Below, piece after piece: positions 53,809-63,271 of a stretch of DNA of 64,000 bases. The position numbers and the translations under genes were made by a program. Under the pieces are notes generated by a model. It was not told the origin of the DNA. It saw only the letters and a list, made by a program, of their open reading frames with translations, and searched no databases. Source of the stretch: Winogradskyella epiphytica (lineage in GTDB: Bacteria > Bacteroidota > Bacteroidia > Flavobacteriales > Flavobacteriaceae); contig NZ_QJTD01000002.1 of NCBI RefSeq assembly GCF_003217215.1, positions 322,654 through 386,653 on the forward strand, in the 5' to 3' direction. Numbering within the stretch: position 1 is the first letter of the stretch; every line of letters begins with the position of its first letter.

Positions 53809-53847
53809 TGTTTTTTCACCCTAATATTGAAAATAGTTTATCTATAG

Positions 53848-53874
53848 AAAAAGCCAGCATTTAGCTGGCTTTTT
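53848..53874. terminator. Bidirectional terminator, small membrane protein and ettA
   Basis: AAAAAGCCAGC and GCTGGCTTTTT with a five-base loop, flanked by A and T runs; it lies between convergent genes. Confidence 0.95.
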
Positions 53875-53900
53875 ATGTATTATACTAGTTGTAAAGTTAC

Positions 53901-55592
53901 CTATCTCACTAATTTTTTATATTTAATTCGCTTAGGCATTAAATCCCCTCCAAGTCTTTTCTTCTTATTTTCTTCATATTCACTAAACCCACCTTCAAAG
54001 AAATAAACTTGTGAATCACCTTCGAAAGCTAAGATATGCGTACAGATTCTATCTAAAAACCATCTGTCGTGACTAATAACCACTGCACATCCTGCGAAGT
54101 TTTCTAAACCTTCCTCCAAAGCACGTAATGTATTAACATCTAAATCGTTGGTAGGCTCATCCAAAAGTAAAACGTTACCTTCTTCCTTGAGAGTCATAGC
54201 TAAATGCAAACGGTTTCGTTCACCACCTGAAAGTAATTTCACTTTCTTATTTTGTTCACTTCCTGAAAAGTTAAAACGGCTTAAGTATGCTCTGGAATTC
54301 ACTTGCCTTCCTCCCATCATAACGAGTTCCTGCTCGTCACTAAAGTTTTGCCAAATTGATTTTTCAGGATCTATATTGGAGTGCTTCTGATCGACATAAG
54401 CGATTTTTGCTGTTTCACCGACTTTAAATTCACCTTTATCTGGGGTTTCCTCTCCCATAATCATCTTGAATATGGTTGTTTTACCAGCACCATTTGGTCC
54501 AATAACGCCAACAATACCTGCTTGTGGAAGATTGAAATTTAAATCGTCATATAGCAACTTATCACCATAAGCCTTGGCCACACCAATGGCTTCAATAACA
54601 TTAGTTCCTAATCTTGGACCATTTGGTATGTAGATTTCTAATTTTTCGTCAAGTTGTTTTTGATCTTGACTCATTAGCTTATCGTAATTCTTTAAACGTG
54701 CTTTTTGCTTGGTTTGTCTTCCTTTAGCCCCTTGTCTAACCCAGTCTAACTCTCGTTCTAATGTCTTTTGACGTTTAGAGGCTGTTTTACTTTCTTGGGC
54801 CAATCGTTTAGATTTTTGATCTAACCAAGATGAGTAGTTACCTTTCCACGGAATACCTTCTCCTCTATCTAATTCTAAAATCCAACCAGCAACATTATCC
54901 AAGAAATATCTATCGTGAGTTACAGCAATTACAGTTCCTTTGTATTGTGCTAAGTGATGTTCTAACCAATGTACAGACTCAGCATCCAAGTGGTTTGTAG
55001 GCTCATCTAATAATAATACGTCTGGTTCTTGTAATAACAAGCGACATAATGCCACACGACGACGTTCACCACCTGAAAGCACACCAATTTTCTTATCACC
55101 TTCAGGTGTACGCAAAGCGTCCATTGCAATTTCCAATTTAGTATCTAATTCCCAGGCATTAGAGGCATCTATCTGATCTTGAAGTTCTGCTTGTCGGTTC
55201 ATTAGTTTTTCCATTTTATCCGGATCACTATAAACTTCTTCTAAACCAAACTGATCGTTAATACTATTATATTCATCAAGAATAGCAACGGTCTCAGCAG
55301 CTCCTTCACGCACAACTTCCATAACCGTTTTTTCATCATCTAATTGCGGCTCCTGTTCTAAGTAGCCAACCGTATAACCTGGTTGAAAAACCACATCACC
55401 TTGGTAGTTTTTATCTACACCTGCAATAATTTTTAATAGCGTAGATTTACCTGAGCCATTAAGACCAAGAATACCGATTTTAGCGCCATAGAAGAAGCTC
55501 AGATAAATATTTTTTAAGACAGGAGTATTTGCTCCTGGAAAGGTCTTAGTAAGACCTGACATTGCGAAAATTACCTTTTTATCGTCAGACAT
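53901..55592 (-). CDS. ettA: Energy-dependent translational throttle protein EttA (ABC-F)
   Basis: Soluble ABC-F ATPase of 563 residues with two nucleotide-binding domains; in this family it binds the ribosomal E site and gates early elongation by the ADP/ATP ratio. NBD1 has GLNGSGKSTLL and LSGGERRRVALCRLL, NBD2 has GPNGAGKTTIF and LSGGERNRLHLAMTL, and both have LLLDEPTN. The inter-domain linker (P-site tRNA interaction motif) holds ERELDWVRQGAKGRQTKQKAR, and the arm sits near 95-135. Length and motifs fit EttA better than Uup or Vga. It converges on a shared terminator. Confidence 0.95.
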   Translation of the reverse strand: MSDDKKVIFAMSGLTKTFPGANTPVLKNIYLSFFYGAKIGILGLNGSGKSTLLKIIAGVDKNYQGDVVFQPGYTVGYLEQEPQLDDEKTVMEVVREGAAETVAILDEYNSINDQFGLEEVYSDPDKMEKLMNRQAELQDQIDASNAWELDTKLEIAMDALRTPEGDKKIGVLSGGERRRVALCRLLLQEPDVLLLDEPTNHLDAESVHWLEHHLAQYKGTVIAVTHDRYFLDNVAGWILELDRGEGIPWKGNYSSWLDQKSKRLAQESKTASKRQKTLERELDWVRQGAKGRQTKQKARLKNYDKLMSQDQKQLDEKLEIYIPNGPRLGTNVIEAIGVAKAYGDKLLYDDLNFNLPQAGIVGVIGPNGAGKTTIFKMIMGEETPDKGEFKVGETAKIAYVDQKHSNIDPEKSIWQNFSDEQELVMMGGRQVNSRAYLSRFNFSGSEQNKKVKLLSGGERNRLHLAMTLKEEGNVLLLDEPTNDLDVNTLRALEEGLENFAGCAVVISHDRWFLDRICTHILAFEGDSQVYFFEGGFSEYEENKKKRLGGDLMPKRIKYKKLVR

Positions 55593-55648
55593 TGTTTTTT
55601 ATAATTTACGATTGTTAATAGTTTTGTTATTGATATAGGTCGATTTAT

Positions 55649-55837
55649 TTAAACTCTTCCCTTTAAGGCATTAAATACCCAAGCAATACAGAAAAAGCCA
55701 CCGCCAACGGCTGCGAATCCCCAGCCTGCTACATCATCGTATCTAAACGCACCAAGTGCTATTAATCCAAAACCTACAAATAACATAATCCATGTAGCCC
55801 AAGCTAACACTGTATTTTTATTCATTGCCATAGTCAA
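55649..55837 (-). CDS. CAL67264-like small membrane protein
   Basis: Protein of 62 residues with two transmembrane helices (AWATWIMLFVGFGLIALGAF; WGFAAVGGGFFCIAWVFNAL) joined by the loop RYDDVAGW, ending LKGRV. I recognise this as the flavobacterial CAL67264 family of small membrane proteins; function unknown. Starts at 55837, 55831 or 55825 are possible, the last giving MNKNTVLAWA. It lies 56 bases upstream of ettA on the same strand. Confidence 0.8.
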   Translation of the reverse strand: MTMAMNKNTVLAWATWIMLFVGFGLIALGAFRYDDVAGWGFAAVGGGFFCIAWVFNALKGRV

Positions 55838-56034
55838 TCTTAATTTTAAAGTTAGTCAATTTACAAATATCGTGAATTAAACGAAAAGAACAGTCAAAAA
55901 TCAGGAGCTTTTAGTGTTCTGATAAGTTGACACAAGGGCAGTTTTAGTTATAAAACAGAATTATTTAGTATATACCGAATCTCGATTATTTGTTAATTTG
56001 AAGATAAGGATTTTAGCACTATGGGAACAATAGT

Positions 56035-56472
56035 TTAGCGCATCTTATCTAATAAATCGCTTAGCTGAAGAGCTTCAGATTCAGTAAGGTTTTTAATTAA
56101 ATCGTGATTGAAATCTTTAGGAATAGATTCTAGTAAGTCTTTACCCTCTTTGGTTATTTTAATTTTCACGACGCGCCTATCCGTTGCTGAAGGTAAACGC
56201 TCAATAAAATTTTTAGCGCATAATTTATCCATTAGACGGGTGACGTTTGGGGAGCGATCAATCATTCGACTTTTAATCGTCTGAACGTTCAATGCTACAC
56301 CTGCGCCATTTAATATTCTAAGAACATTATATTGTTGTGGTGAAATACCAAAGGGTTTCAAGAATTCGATTTGCGCAGCCGAAATCCAATTCGCCGTATA
56401 CAATATATTGATCATCGCTTTAATGCGATTATTCTCAAATTTTGAATTTATATCCTTTGATAAATCACCCAT
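56035..56472 (-). CDS. MarR family transcriptional regulator
   Basis: Winged-helix regulator of 145 residues. The recognition region is PQQYNVLRILNGAG ... VQTIKSRMIDRSPNVTRLMDKL, and the wing is ERLPSATDRRVVKIKITKEG with the family Asp-Arg-Arg. MarR proteins are usually dimeric repressors that respond to phenolic or oxidant signals. It lies 69 bases downstream of an NAD(P)H-dependent FMN reductase gene on the same strand, with a DoxX gene further upstream, which suggests a redox or quinone response group (inference). Confidence 0.92.
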   Translation of the reverse strand: MGDLSKDINSKFENNRIKAMINILYTANWISAAQIEFLKPFGISPQQYNVLRILNGAGVALNVQTIKSRMIDRSPNVTRLMDKLCAKNFIERLPSATDRRVVKIKITKEGKDLLESIPKDFNHDLIKNLTESEALQLSDLLDKMR

Positions 56473-56541
56473 GACTTTAGTTCGAAACGTTTAGGCTTCA
56501 ACCTCCTAATTTTATATAAATATTACTTCTATAAACAACAC

Positions 56542-57072
56542 TTATAGGCTGTTTTTAAATTGCTCAACTTCTTCTAAAAGTTGATTATTCAACTCTTCAT
56601 TTATAACTTTTCCATCGGAAAAATTATCACTAAAAAATGGCAATGAAAATTTCCCTACAATGTTAGCATTGTGGCGTGGAAAGCGATCAGATGCCATGCT
56701 TAAAACGGATTTACCTCCTCGTGCTCCTGGAGCGGCTGCCATTAATAACATAGGCTTACCTAAAAATGTTTTTTGCTCTACCCTCGAAGCCCAATCAAAT
56801 ATATTTTTAAATGCTGTTGAATAAGCACCATTGTGTTCTGCTAAGGAAACTATAATACCATCTGAATCATTTATATATTTAACAAACTCAATAGCTTGTT
56901 TTGGAAAACCTGACTCCTTTTCTCGTTGTGAGCTATAAATAGGCATTTCAAAATCGTTTAAATCTAAGATGGTCACGTTAACATCTTTTACTAATTCTGA
57001 TGTGTAGGTCGCTAATTTTTTATTAATTGAAGTACTACTATTACTTCCTGCAAATGCAATGATGTTTTTCAT
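56542..57072 (-). CDS. NADPH-dependent FMN reductase family protein
   Basis: Flavodoxin-fold oxidoreductase of 176 residues. The FMN phosphate loop is AGSNSSTSINKKL (9-21), and the dimethylisoalloxazine-side segment AEHNGAYSTAFKNIFDWASR is near residues 80-99, typical of azoreductase/chromate-reductase-type proteins. It probably reduces quinones or other electrophiles with NAD(P)H. It sits between marR and doxX genes on the same strand. Confidence 0.9.
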   Translation of the reverse strand: MKNIIAFAGSNSSTSINKKLATYTSELVKDVNVTILDLNDFEMPIYSSQREKESGFPKQAIEFVKYINDSDGIIVSLAEHNGAYSTAFKNIFDWASRVEQKTFLGKPMLLMAAAPGARGGKSVLSMASDRFPRHNANIVGKFSLPFFSDNFSDGKVINEELNNQLLEEVEQFKNSL

Positions 57073-57178
57073 CTATTATTCGTAATTATTATGTTGTTTA
57101 AATTGTAGAGCTCCAATATAAAAAAAATCATTGTGAGCGATTTAATTTAAAATTCTAAACCTCGACTAGAAAAGCATA

Positions 57179-57532
57179 TTAATACACTCTTTTATAAAAG
57201 ATATATGAAGTGAGTAATAATACTATTGCTAATATTGCTGCCAAATGCTCACCGTCTCCAATATTGAAGTGTGCAAAAAAGGCCAATACAAAGGCATAAA
57301 GAAATCCAGCATAGGTCCATTCTTTTAAAGTTTTTAATCCTGGCAACCACAAAACGGCCAAACCTATAAGTTTTATTGTAGCATAAGGGTAGATTAAGTA
57401 AGTTGGATAACCAAAACTCTCAAAAGCTAATTTTACATTTTCATAATCGAAAAAATACATACTCGCTGAGAACAAGATTAATAATGTTAGTAAACCTGTT
57501 GTTACGTAATAAATAATTCTATCTCTTTTCAT
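57179..57532 (-). CDS. DoxX family membrane protein
   Basis: Protein of 117 residues with four transmembrane helices (about 7-26, 44-62, 68-88 and 93-115), matching the DoxX-like fold. The segment SFGYPTYLIYPYATIKLIGLAVLWLPG is characteristic. Family members have been linked to quinone or redox metabolism in the membrane; the role here is not shown. An exact promoter element lies just upstream, and the FMN reductase gene follows 106 bases downstream. Confidence 0.88.
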   Translation of the reverse strand: MKRDRIIYYVTTGLLTLLILFSASMYFFDYENVKLAFESFGYPTYLIYPYATIKLIGLAVLWLPGLKTLKEWTYAGFLYAFVLAFFAHFNIGDGEHLAAILAIVLLLTSYIFYKRVY

Positions 57533-57554
57533 CTTATTATTTGTTTATTTAGGG

Positions 57555-57562
57555 CAAAAATA
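57555..57562 (-). promoter_or_regulatory. Putative -7 element of the doxX gene
   Basis: Minus strand TATTTTTG, an exact TAnnTTTG match that begins 30 bases upstream of the start codon. Confidence 0.5.
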
Positions 57563-57717
57563 CAATAAAATAATTTAAGTACCATGGAAGATATTTCCAT
57601 GTAATGTAATTTTACAAAGTTTTCACTTTCTATACATCGATTGGTTTTTGTAAATTCGTACGCGATTAAAAACAAAGTTTTAACTAATAACAATACCCAA
57701 ATCATTGGGCAAGACAT

Positions 57718-59346
57718 ATGGATATTAAATTCAACCAAAACGAAGACCACAATAAACTCCTACTTTCTGACTTAAAAAAACGCTTAGCTACTGTAAAATT
57801 AGGAGGCGGTGAAAAAAGTATTGAAAAGCATAAAGCTAAGGGTAAGATGACCGCTCGTGAGCGAATTAATTATTTATTAGATTCTAAATCAAAATCTATT
57901 GAGATTGGTGCTTTCGCTGGAGATGGTATGTACGAGCAGCATGGTGGATGCCCTTCTGGAGGTGTTGTAGTTAAAATAGGCTACGTAAGTGGCAAACAAT
58001 GTATTGTTGTGGCCAATGATGCGACTGTAAAAGCTGGAGCTTGGTTTCCTATAACAGGAAAGAAGAATTTAAGAGCCCAAGAAATAGCTATTGAGAATAG
58101 ATTACCAATCATATATCTAGTGGACAGCGCAGGTGTTTTTCTACCTATGCAAGATGAAATTTTTCCTGATAAAGAACACTTCGGTCGTATATTTAGAAAT
58201 AATGCTGTAATGAGCAGTATGGGAATTACCCAAATTGCAGCCGTTATGGGAAGCTGTGTGGCAGGTGGTGCGTATCTACCTATTATGAGTGATGAAGCTC
58301 TTATAGTGGAAAAAACGGGAAGTATCTTTTTAGCTGGAAGTTATTTAGTAAAAGCAGCTATTGGCGAAACTATTGATAATGAAACACTAGGAGGAGCTAC
58401 CACACATTGCGAAATTTCTGGTGTTACAGATTATAAAGCAAAAGATGACAAAGATGCTTTAGATAAAATTAAATCGATTGTTGATAAGATTGGCGATTAT
58501 GATAAAGCTGGTTTTAATAGAGCTGATTCTAAAAAGCCTAAAGAAAATCCAGATGATATTTATGGTATCCTTCCAAAGAGTAGAGCGGACCAATATGATA
58601 TGAAAGAAATCATAAAGCGTTTGGTGGATAATTCTGAATTTGATGAATACAAAGAGGGTTATGGAAAAACCATTATAACAGCCTATGCTAGAATTGATGG
58701 TTGGGCTGTTGGCATTGTTGCCAACCAACGCAAACTTGTTAAAACGAAACAAGGCGAAATGCAGTTTGGTGGTGTGATTTATAATGACTCAGCCGATAAA
58801 GCGACGCGTTTTATAGCAAATTGTAACCAGAAAAAAATTCCTTTGGTATTTTTACAAGATGTAACAGGGTTTATGGTTGGTAGTAAATCTGAGCACAGCG
58901 GGATTATTAAAGACGGTGCAAAAATGGTAAATGCCGTAAGTAACTCCGTAGTGCCAAAATTCACTATTATTCTAGGCAATAGTTATGGTGCAGGAAACTA
59001 CGCTATGTGTGGCAAAGCGTACGACCCAAGATTAATTGCTGCTTGGCCAAGTGCTGAACTCGCTGTTATGAGTGGAAATTCGGCTGCTAAGGTTTTACTT
59101 CAAATTGAGACGGCTTCACTAAAAAAGAAAGGTGAAAAAATCACAAAAGAAAAAGAAGATGAACTATATAGTAAGATTAAAGACAGATACGATAACCAAG
59201 TGTCTCCTTATTACGCGGCTTCAAGAATTTGGACAGATGCTGTTATTGACCCTCTAGATACAAGAACATGGATTTCAATGGGAATTGAAGCAGCAAACCA
59301 CGCTCCTATTGAAAAGCCTTTTAATATGGGTGTCCTACAGGTGTAA
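57718..59346 (+). CDS. Acyl-CoA carboxylase beta subunit (carboxyltransferase)
   Basis: Carboxyltransferase subunit of a biotin-dependent acyl-CoA carboxylase, 542 residues, with N- and C-terminal crotonase-like halves. The N half has KMTARERINYLLD and MGSCVAGGAYLPIMSDEAL; the C half has FLQDVTGFMVG and GNSYGAGNYAMCGKAYDPRL, with WPSAELAVMSG. The GNYxMCGxA type resembles methylcrotonyl-CoA or geranyl-CoA carboxylase more than propionyl-CoA carboxylase, but the substrate is not proven. The biotin carboxylase subunit is not in the window. It is monocistronic with a terminator after it. Confidence 0.92.
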   Translation: MDIKFNQNEDHNKLLLSDLKKRLATVKLGGGEKSIEKHKAKGKMTARERINYLLDSKSKSIEIGAFAGDGMYEQHGGCPSGGVVVKIGYVSGKQCIVVANDATVKAGAWFPITGKKNLRAQEIAIENRLPIIYLVDSAGVFLPMQDEIFPDKEHFGRIFRNNAVMSSMGITQIAAVMGSCVAGGAYLPIMSDEALIVEKTGSIFLAGSYLVKAAIGETIDNETLGGATTHCEISGVTDYKAKDDKDALDKIKSIVDKIGDYDKAGFNRADSKKPKENPDDIYGILPKSRADQYDMKEIIKRLVDNSEFDEYKEGYGKTIITAYARIDGWAVGIVANQRKLVKTKQGEMQFGGVIYNDSADKATRFIANCNQKKIPLVFLQDVTGFMVGSKSEHSGIIKDGAKMVNAVSNSVVPKFTIILGNSYGAGNYAMCGKAYDPRLIAAWPSAELAVMSGNSAAKVLLQIETASLKKKGEKITKEKEDELYSKIKDRYDNQVSPYYAASRIWTDAVIDPLDTRTWISMGIEAANHAPIEKPFNMGVLQV

Positions 59347-59372
59347 ATTAATAATAGAACAAAAAACAATTC

Positions 59373-59414
59373 AAAAGCCTCTGCTGTAAACTCATATTTA
59401 CTTCAGAGGCTTTT
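59373..59414 (+). terminator. Terminator of the acyl-CoA carboxylase gene
   Basis: AAAAGCCTCTG and CAGAGGCTTTT arms, with an inner GTAAA/TTTAC pairing and a short loop, 26 bases after the stop. Confidence 0.9.
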
Positions 59415-59469
59415 AATTTACTTAAATCTAGATTATACGTGACGTTATTTATTATGGTAGAATACGGCA

Positions 59470-59497
59470 AAAAAAAAGAGTGCACAAAGCACTCTCT
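59470..59497 (-). terminator. Terminator of the 60-residue membrane protein gene
   Basis: On the minus strand AGAGTGC, a five-base loop and GCACTCT are followed by a long T run. It lies 26 bases after the stop. Confidence 0.9.
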
Positions 59498-59523
59498 TCA
59501 ATATTAAATAAAAAGCTATCAAT

Positions 59524-59706
59524 CTAGTGCGTTAAGCTTTCACGCTCAGCTTTCTTTTCTTCTTTAATTTCTTTTAAACGTTCCATTGACGCCCCAAAAA
59601 TCCAATAAGGCACTACAAAAGTTAACAGGAAAATCATTAACCAAAATCCAATTGTTAAAATGGTTAAGAATGCTAAAAATCCTAAATATTGATCAAAGTC
59701 GAACAT
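59524..59706 (-). CDS. Small membrane protein
   Basis: Protein of 60 residues with two close hydrophobic helices (YLGFLAFLTILTIGFWLMIF; LLTFVVPYWIFGAS) and a charged amphipathic tail (ERLKEIKEEKKAERESL). Function unknown. An exact promoter element upstream and a perfect terminator downstream frame it as an independent gene. Confidence 0.8.
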   Translation of the reverse strand: MFDFDQYLGFLAFLTILTIGFWLMIFLLTFVVPYWIFGASMERLKEIKEEKKAERESLTH

Positions 59707-59737
59707 AGTTGTTTAGTCGTTTACGTTTTTGTTAGCA

Positions 59738-59745
59738 CAAAGATA
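59738..59745 (-). promoter_or_regulatory. Putative -7 element of the small membrane protein gene
   Basis: Minus strand TATCTTTG, an exact TAnnTTTG match that begins 39 bases upstream of the start codon. Confidence 0.55.
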
Positions 59746-59804
59746 TAACCAAATTCTAAGTTTTACAATAGCTACCTCTACTTTTATTAACAGGTTATTA
59801 AAAA

Positions 59805-60167
59805 TTATATAGCTTTAATTAATAATTCGGCTGTTGTTGGGTTTGTAGCTAAAGCTACATTATGAACATCACATAATCTCATTAGCATTAAAATGTCTGG
59901 CTCATGTGGGTGTTTATCCAATGGGTCTCTAAAGAAAATCACCATGTTACACTTTCCTTCTGCTACTCTTGCTGCAATTTGTGCATCTCCTCCTAAAGGT
60001 CCAGAAAGCATAGCCGTTACTTGAAATCCAGCCTTACTCACTTTCTCTCCTGTTGTTCCTGTAGATACTAAGTTTATATTTTTTTGTTGTAAAATTTCCC
60101 GATGCTCGTTTAAAAACTGAACCATTTCAGCTTTCTTACCGTCATGTGCTATAATAGCAATTTCCAT
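59805..60167 (-). CDS. mgsA: Methylglyoxal synthase
   Basis: Converts dihydroxyacetone phosphate to methylglyoxal and phosphate, 120 residues, homohexamer. Family motifs: IAIIAHDGKKAEMV at the start, VSTGTTGEKVSKAGF for phosphate binding, the catalytic Asp in SGPLGGDAQIAARVAEG (near residue 62), and FFRDPLDKHPHEPDI (near 84). It follows a BadF-type kinase gene after four bases, so it is in one unit with it, downstream of gapA and pfkA. It offers an overflow route when triose phosphate accumulates (family knowledge). Confidence 0.94.
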   Translation of the reverse strand: MEIAIIAHDGKKAEMVQFLNEHREILQQKNINLVSTGTTGEKVSKAGFQVTAMLSGPLGGDAQIAARVAEGKCNMVIFFRDPLDKHPHEPDILMLMRLCDVHNVALATNPTTAELLIKAI

Positions 60168-60171
60168 TGTA

Positions 60172-61035
60172 TTAAATATTTTTTATATGATAATCGACTA
60201 AACCGTCTATTGGTCGTCTTACAAAATTCCCAACTTTAAATCCGTATTCTTTCGCTACTTGTTTTATTTCCTCCTTGGCAAAAAAGGCTATAGAACCTGC
60301 GAAGTGAACAGGTACACCTTCGTCTAATTCTTTTTTAAACTGAAGAATCATATTTTCTGTAAATAATCGAATTCCTTTGGTAATCATAGTTTTTATATAC
60401 TCAGAGTCCTTATTCAAAAACATAAACTCAGCGTGATCTGCTAAATATGCACTTGGATTCGTTTGCTTATATAAATTGTATTTAATAAAATCCGCATCTA
60501 AATTGTACTTATGAGCAAATGCAACTCTAATCGTGTCTGGCATTTTTTCGAAATAATAATCTCTGATTAATTGCTTCCCAAAATAGTTTCCACTGGCATC
60601 ATCCATTAATATAAAACCTAGACTAGAAATTCGTTGGTGTAAATCTTGACCGTCAAAATAACTACAATTAGATCCCGTTCCTAAAATGCAAACGATTGCT
60701 GCTTCATTATTGCTATCTATACAGGCTCTTACGGCAGCATAAGTATCTTCTCTTACTTCAACCTCAGCATTTTTAAATAATGACTCAATGATTGATTTCA
60801 ATAGCAGTCTCGGTTTTTCTGTTCCACAGCCAGCTCCATAAAAATAAATATGTGTAACCTTATCGGCTATTGCCATCAACTCTTTATTCTTGCGAATAGT
60901 TTTATGCAGTTTTTTTTCTGAAATAATTGCAGGATTTAATCCTTTCGTTCGGATTTTATCAGCCGCTTGTTTTCCATTTGAATCTAATGCAATCCAATCG
61001 CATTTTGTAGAACCACCATCTGTTATTAAAATCAT
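60172..61035 (-). CDS. BadF/BadG/BcrA/BcrD-type ATPase, probable N-acetylglucosamine kinase
   Basis: ASKHA-fold kinase of 287 residues. Phosphate-1 is ILITDGGSTKCDWIAL (2-17), phosphate-2 is VCILGTGSNCSYFDG near 118, the following LMDDASGNYFGKQL is near 145, and the adenosine motif is FAGSIAFFAKEEI near 247. It matches the eukaryotic-like N-acetylglucosamine kinase branch of the BadF family, but other sugars are possible. It sits between gapA and mgsA, separated from gapA by a hairpin, so it probably has partial read-through or its own promoter. Confidence 0.87.
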   Translation of the reverse strand: MILITDGGSTKCDWIALDSNGKQAADKIRTKGLNPAIISEKKLHKTIRKNKELMAIADKVTHIYFYGAGCGTEKPRLLLKSIIESLFKNAEVEVREDTYAAVRACIDSNNEAAIVCILGTGSNCSYFDGQDLHQRISSLGFILMDDASGNYFGKQLIRDYYFEKMPDTIRVAFAHKYNLDADFIKYNLYKQTNPSAYLADHAEFMFLNKDSEYIKTMITKGIRLFTENMILQFKKELDEGVPVHFAGSIAFFAKEEIKQVAKEYGFKVGNFVRRPIDGLVDYHIKNI

Positions 61036-61050
61036 ATTGACTATAAATTA

Positions 61051-61093
61051 AAAATTCCGTAGGTATGACCAATTCATAAGCCTACGGAATTTT
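61051..61093 (-). terminator. Terminator of the pfkA-gapA operon
   Basis: AAAATTCCGTAGG and CCTACGGAATTTT form a perfect 13-base stem; on the minus strand it is followed by TTTTTAATT. It lies 18 bases after the gapA stop. Confidence 0.9.
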
Positions 61094-61110
61094 AGAATTA
61101 AAACATCTAA

Positions 61111-62127
<1,017 letters not shown>

Positions 62128-62148
62128 TTAAATTTTATTATTTTTATT

Positions 62149-63135
62149 TTATGTTGACATAATATCAGAAACTCTTAAAAGTTCCTTATTTATTTTTGAT
62201 TTTCCTTTCACCGCTTGATCAAAAGGCGTTAAATCCATGACATCATTTTTTATACCTACCATGTAGTTACTCTTTCCTTCTAATAAGCTTTCTACAGCTT
62301 TTACTCCCATTCTACTTGCAAGAACACGATCAAAGCAAGACGGAGGACCACCACGTTGCATATGTCCTAAAACAGAAACTCGCACTTCATATTCTGTCAT
62401 ATTTTCTTCAACATAATCCTTAAGCTCAAAAACATTTTTACCTATTTTATCACCTTCAGCCACAACGACAATACTTGAGGATTTACCGGATTGTTTACTT
62501 CGCCTTAACGACTCTAAAAGTCGCTCTAATCCTAAATCTTCTTCAGGTATTAAAATCTCCTCAGCTCCTGCTCCAATTCCAACATTTAAAGCTATATGAC
62601 CAGCATCGCGCCCCATAACCTCCACAAAGAATAGTCTGTTATGTGAACTTGCTGTATCTCTAATTTTATCTATAACTTCTACAACCGTATTTAAAGCGGT
62701 ATCATAGCCTAAGGTATGAGACGTCCCAAAGATGTCATTATCTATTGTACCTGGTATTCCCATAACTGGGAAATTATATTCTTCATTAAAAACCATAGAT
62801 CCGGTAAAACTACCGTCACCTCCAATAACCACCAAGGCTTCAATACCCGCTTTTATCAGGTTGTCATGGGCTAGTTGCCTTCCTTCTTTAGTTCTAAACG
62901 TTTTGGAACGTGCAGACTTTAACATAGTTCCACCTTTATTAATAAGTCCTTTAACACTACGTGGTCCCATTTCTACAAAGTCACCATCAATTATGCCTTC
63001 GTAGCCTCTATATATTCCGTAACACTTAATATTATGATAGGCGCAAGTTCTAACAACAGATCTTATTGCTGCATTCATTCCAGGCGCATCACCTCCAGAT
63101 GTTAATACACCTATTTTTTTAATTGTACGTTGCAT
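62149..63135 (-). CDS. pfkA: ATP-dependent 6-phosphofructokinase
   Basis: Committed step of glycolysis, 328 residues. Motifs: IGVLTSGGDAPGMNAAIRSVV (8-28) with the Gly for ATP phosphate, GGDGSFTG (near 104), the catalytic GIPGTIDNDIFGTSHTLG (near 127) and VEVMGRDAGHIAL. Gly after GGD favours ATP over pyrophosphate as donor (family rule). It is the first gene of the pfkA-gapA unit; no exact promoter match was found upstream. Confidence 0.96.
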   Translation of the reverse strand: MQRTIKKIGVLTSGGDAPGMNAAIRSVVRTCAYHNIKCYGIYRGYEGIIDGDFVEMGPRSVKGLINKGGTMLKSARSKTFRTKEGRQLAHDNLIKAGIEALVVIGGDGSFTGSMVFNEEYNFPVMGIPGTIDNDIFGTSHTLGYDTALNTVVEVIDKIRDTASSHNRLFFVEVMGRDAGHIALNVGIGAGAEEILIPEEDLGLERLLESLRRSKQSGKSSSIVVVAEGDKIGKNVFELKDYVEENMTEYEVRVSVLGHMQRGGPPSCFDRVLASRMGVKAVESLLEGKSNYMVGIKNDVMDLTPFDQAVKGKSKINKELLRVSDIMST

Positions 63136-63271
63136 TTAAAAATTATTTATAAGTAAATTTAAGAAACAATAGAGAGAATTAAATGACTATTGTCATAAAA
63201 TACATACCTATAAATAATTTCAAACGTTTTCGTTAATAAGTATTTTTTGAAATGGGAAGAATATTGAGTTT

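Noticed and set aside
57529..57750. 73-codon open frame on the minus strand between doxX and the carboxylase gene
   Set aside because: It overlaps the first codons of the acyl-CoA carboxylase gene and the doxX promoter, has no recognisable protein pattern and no separate promoter; judged a chance frame.
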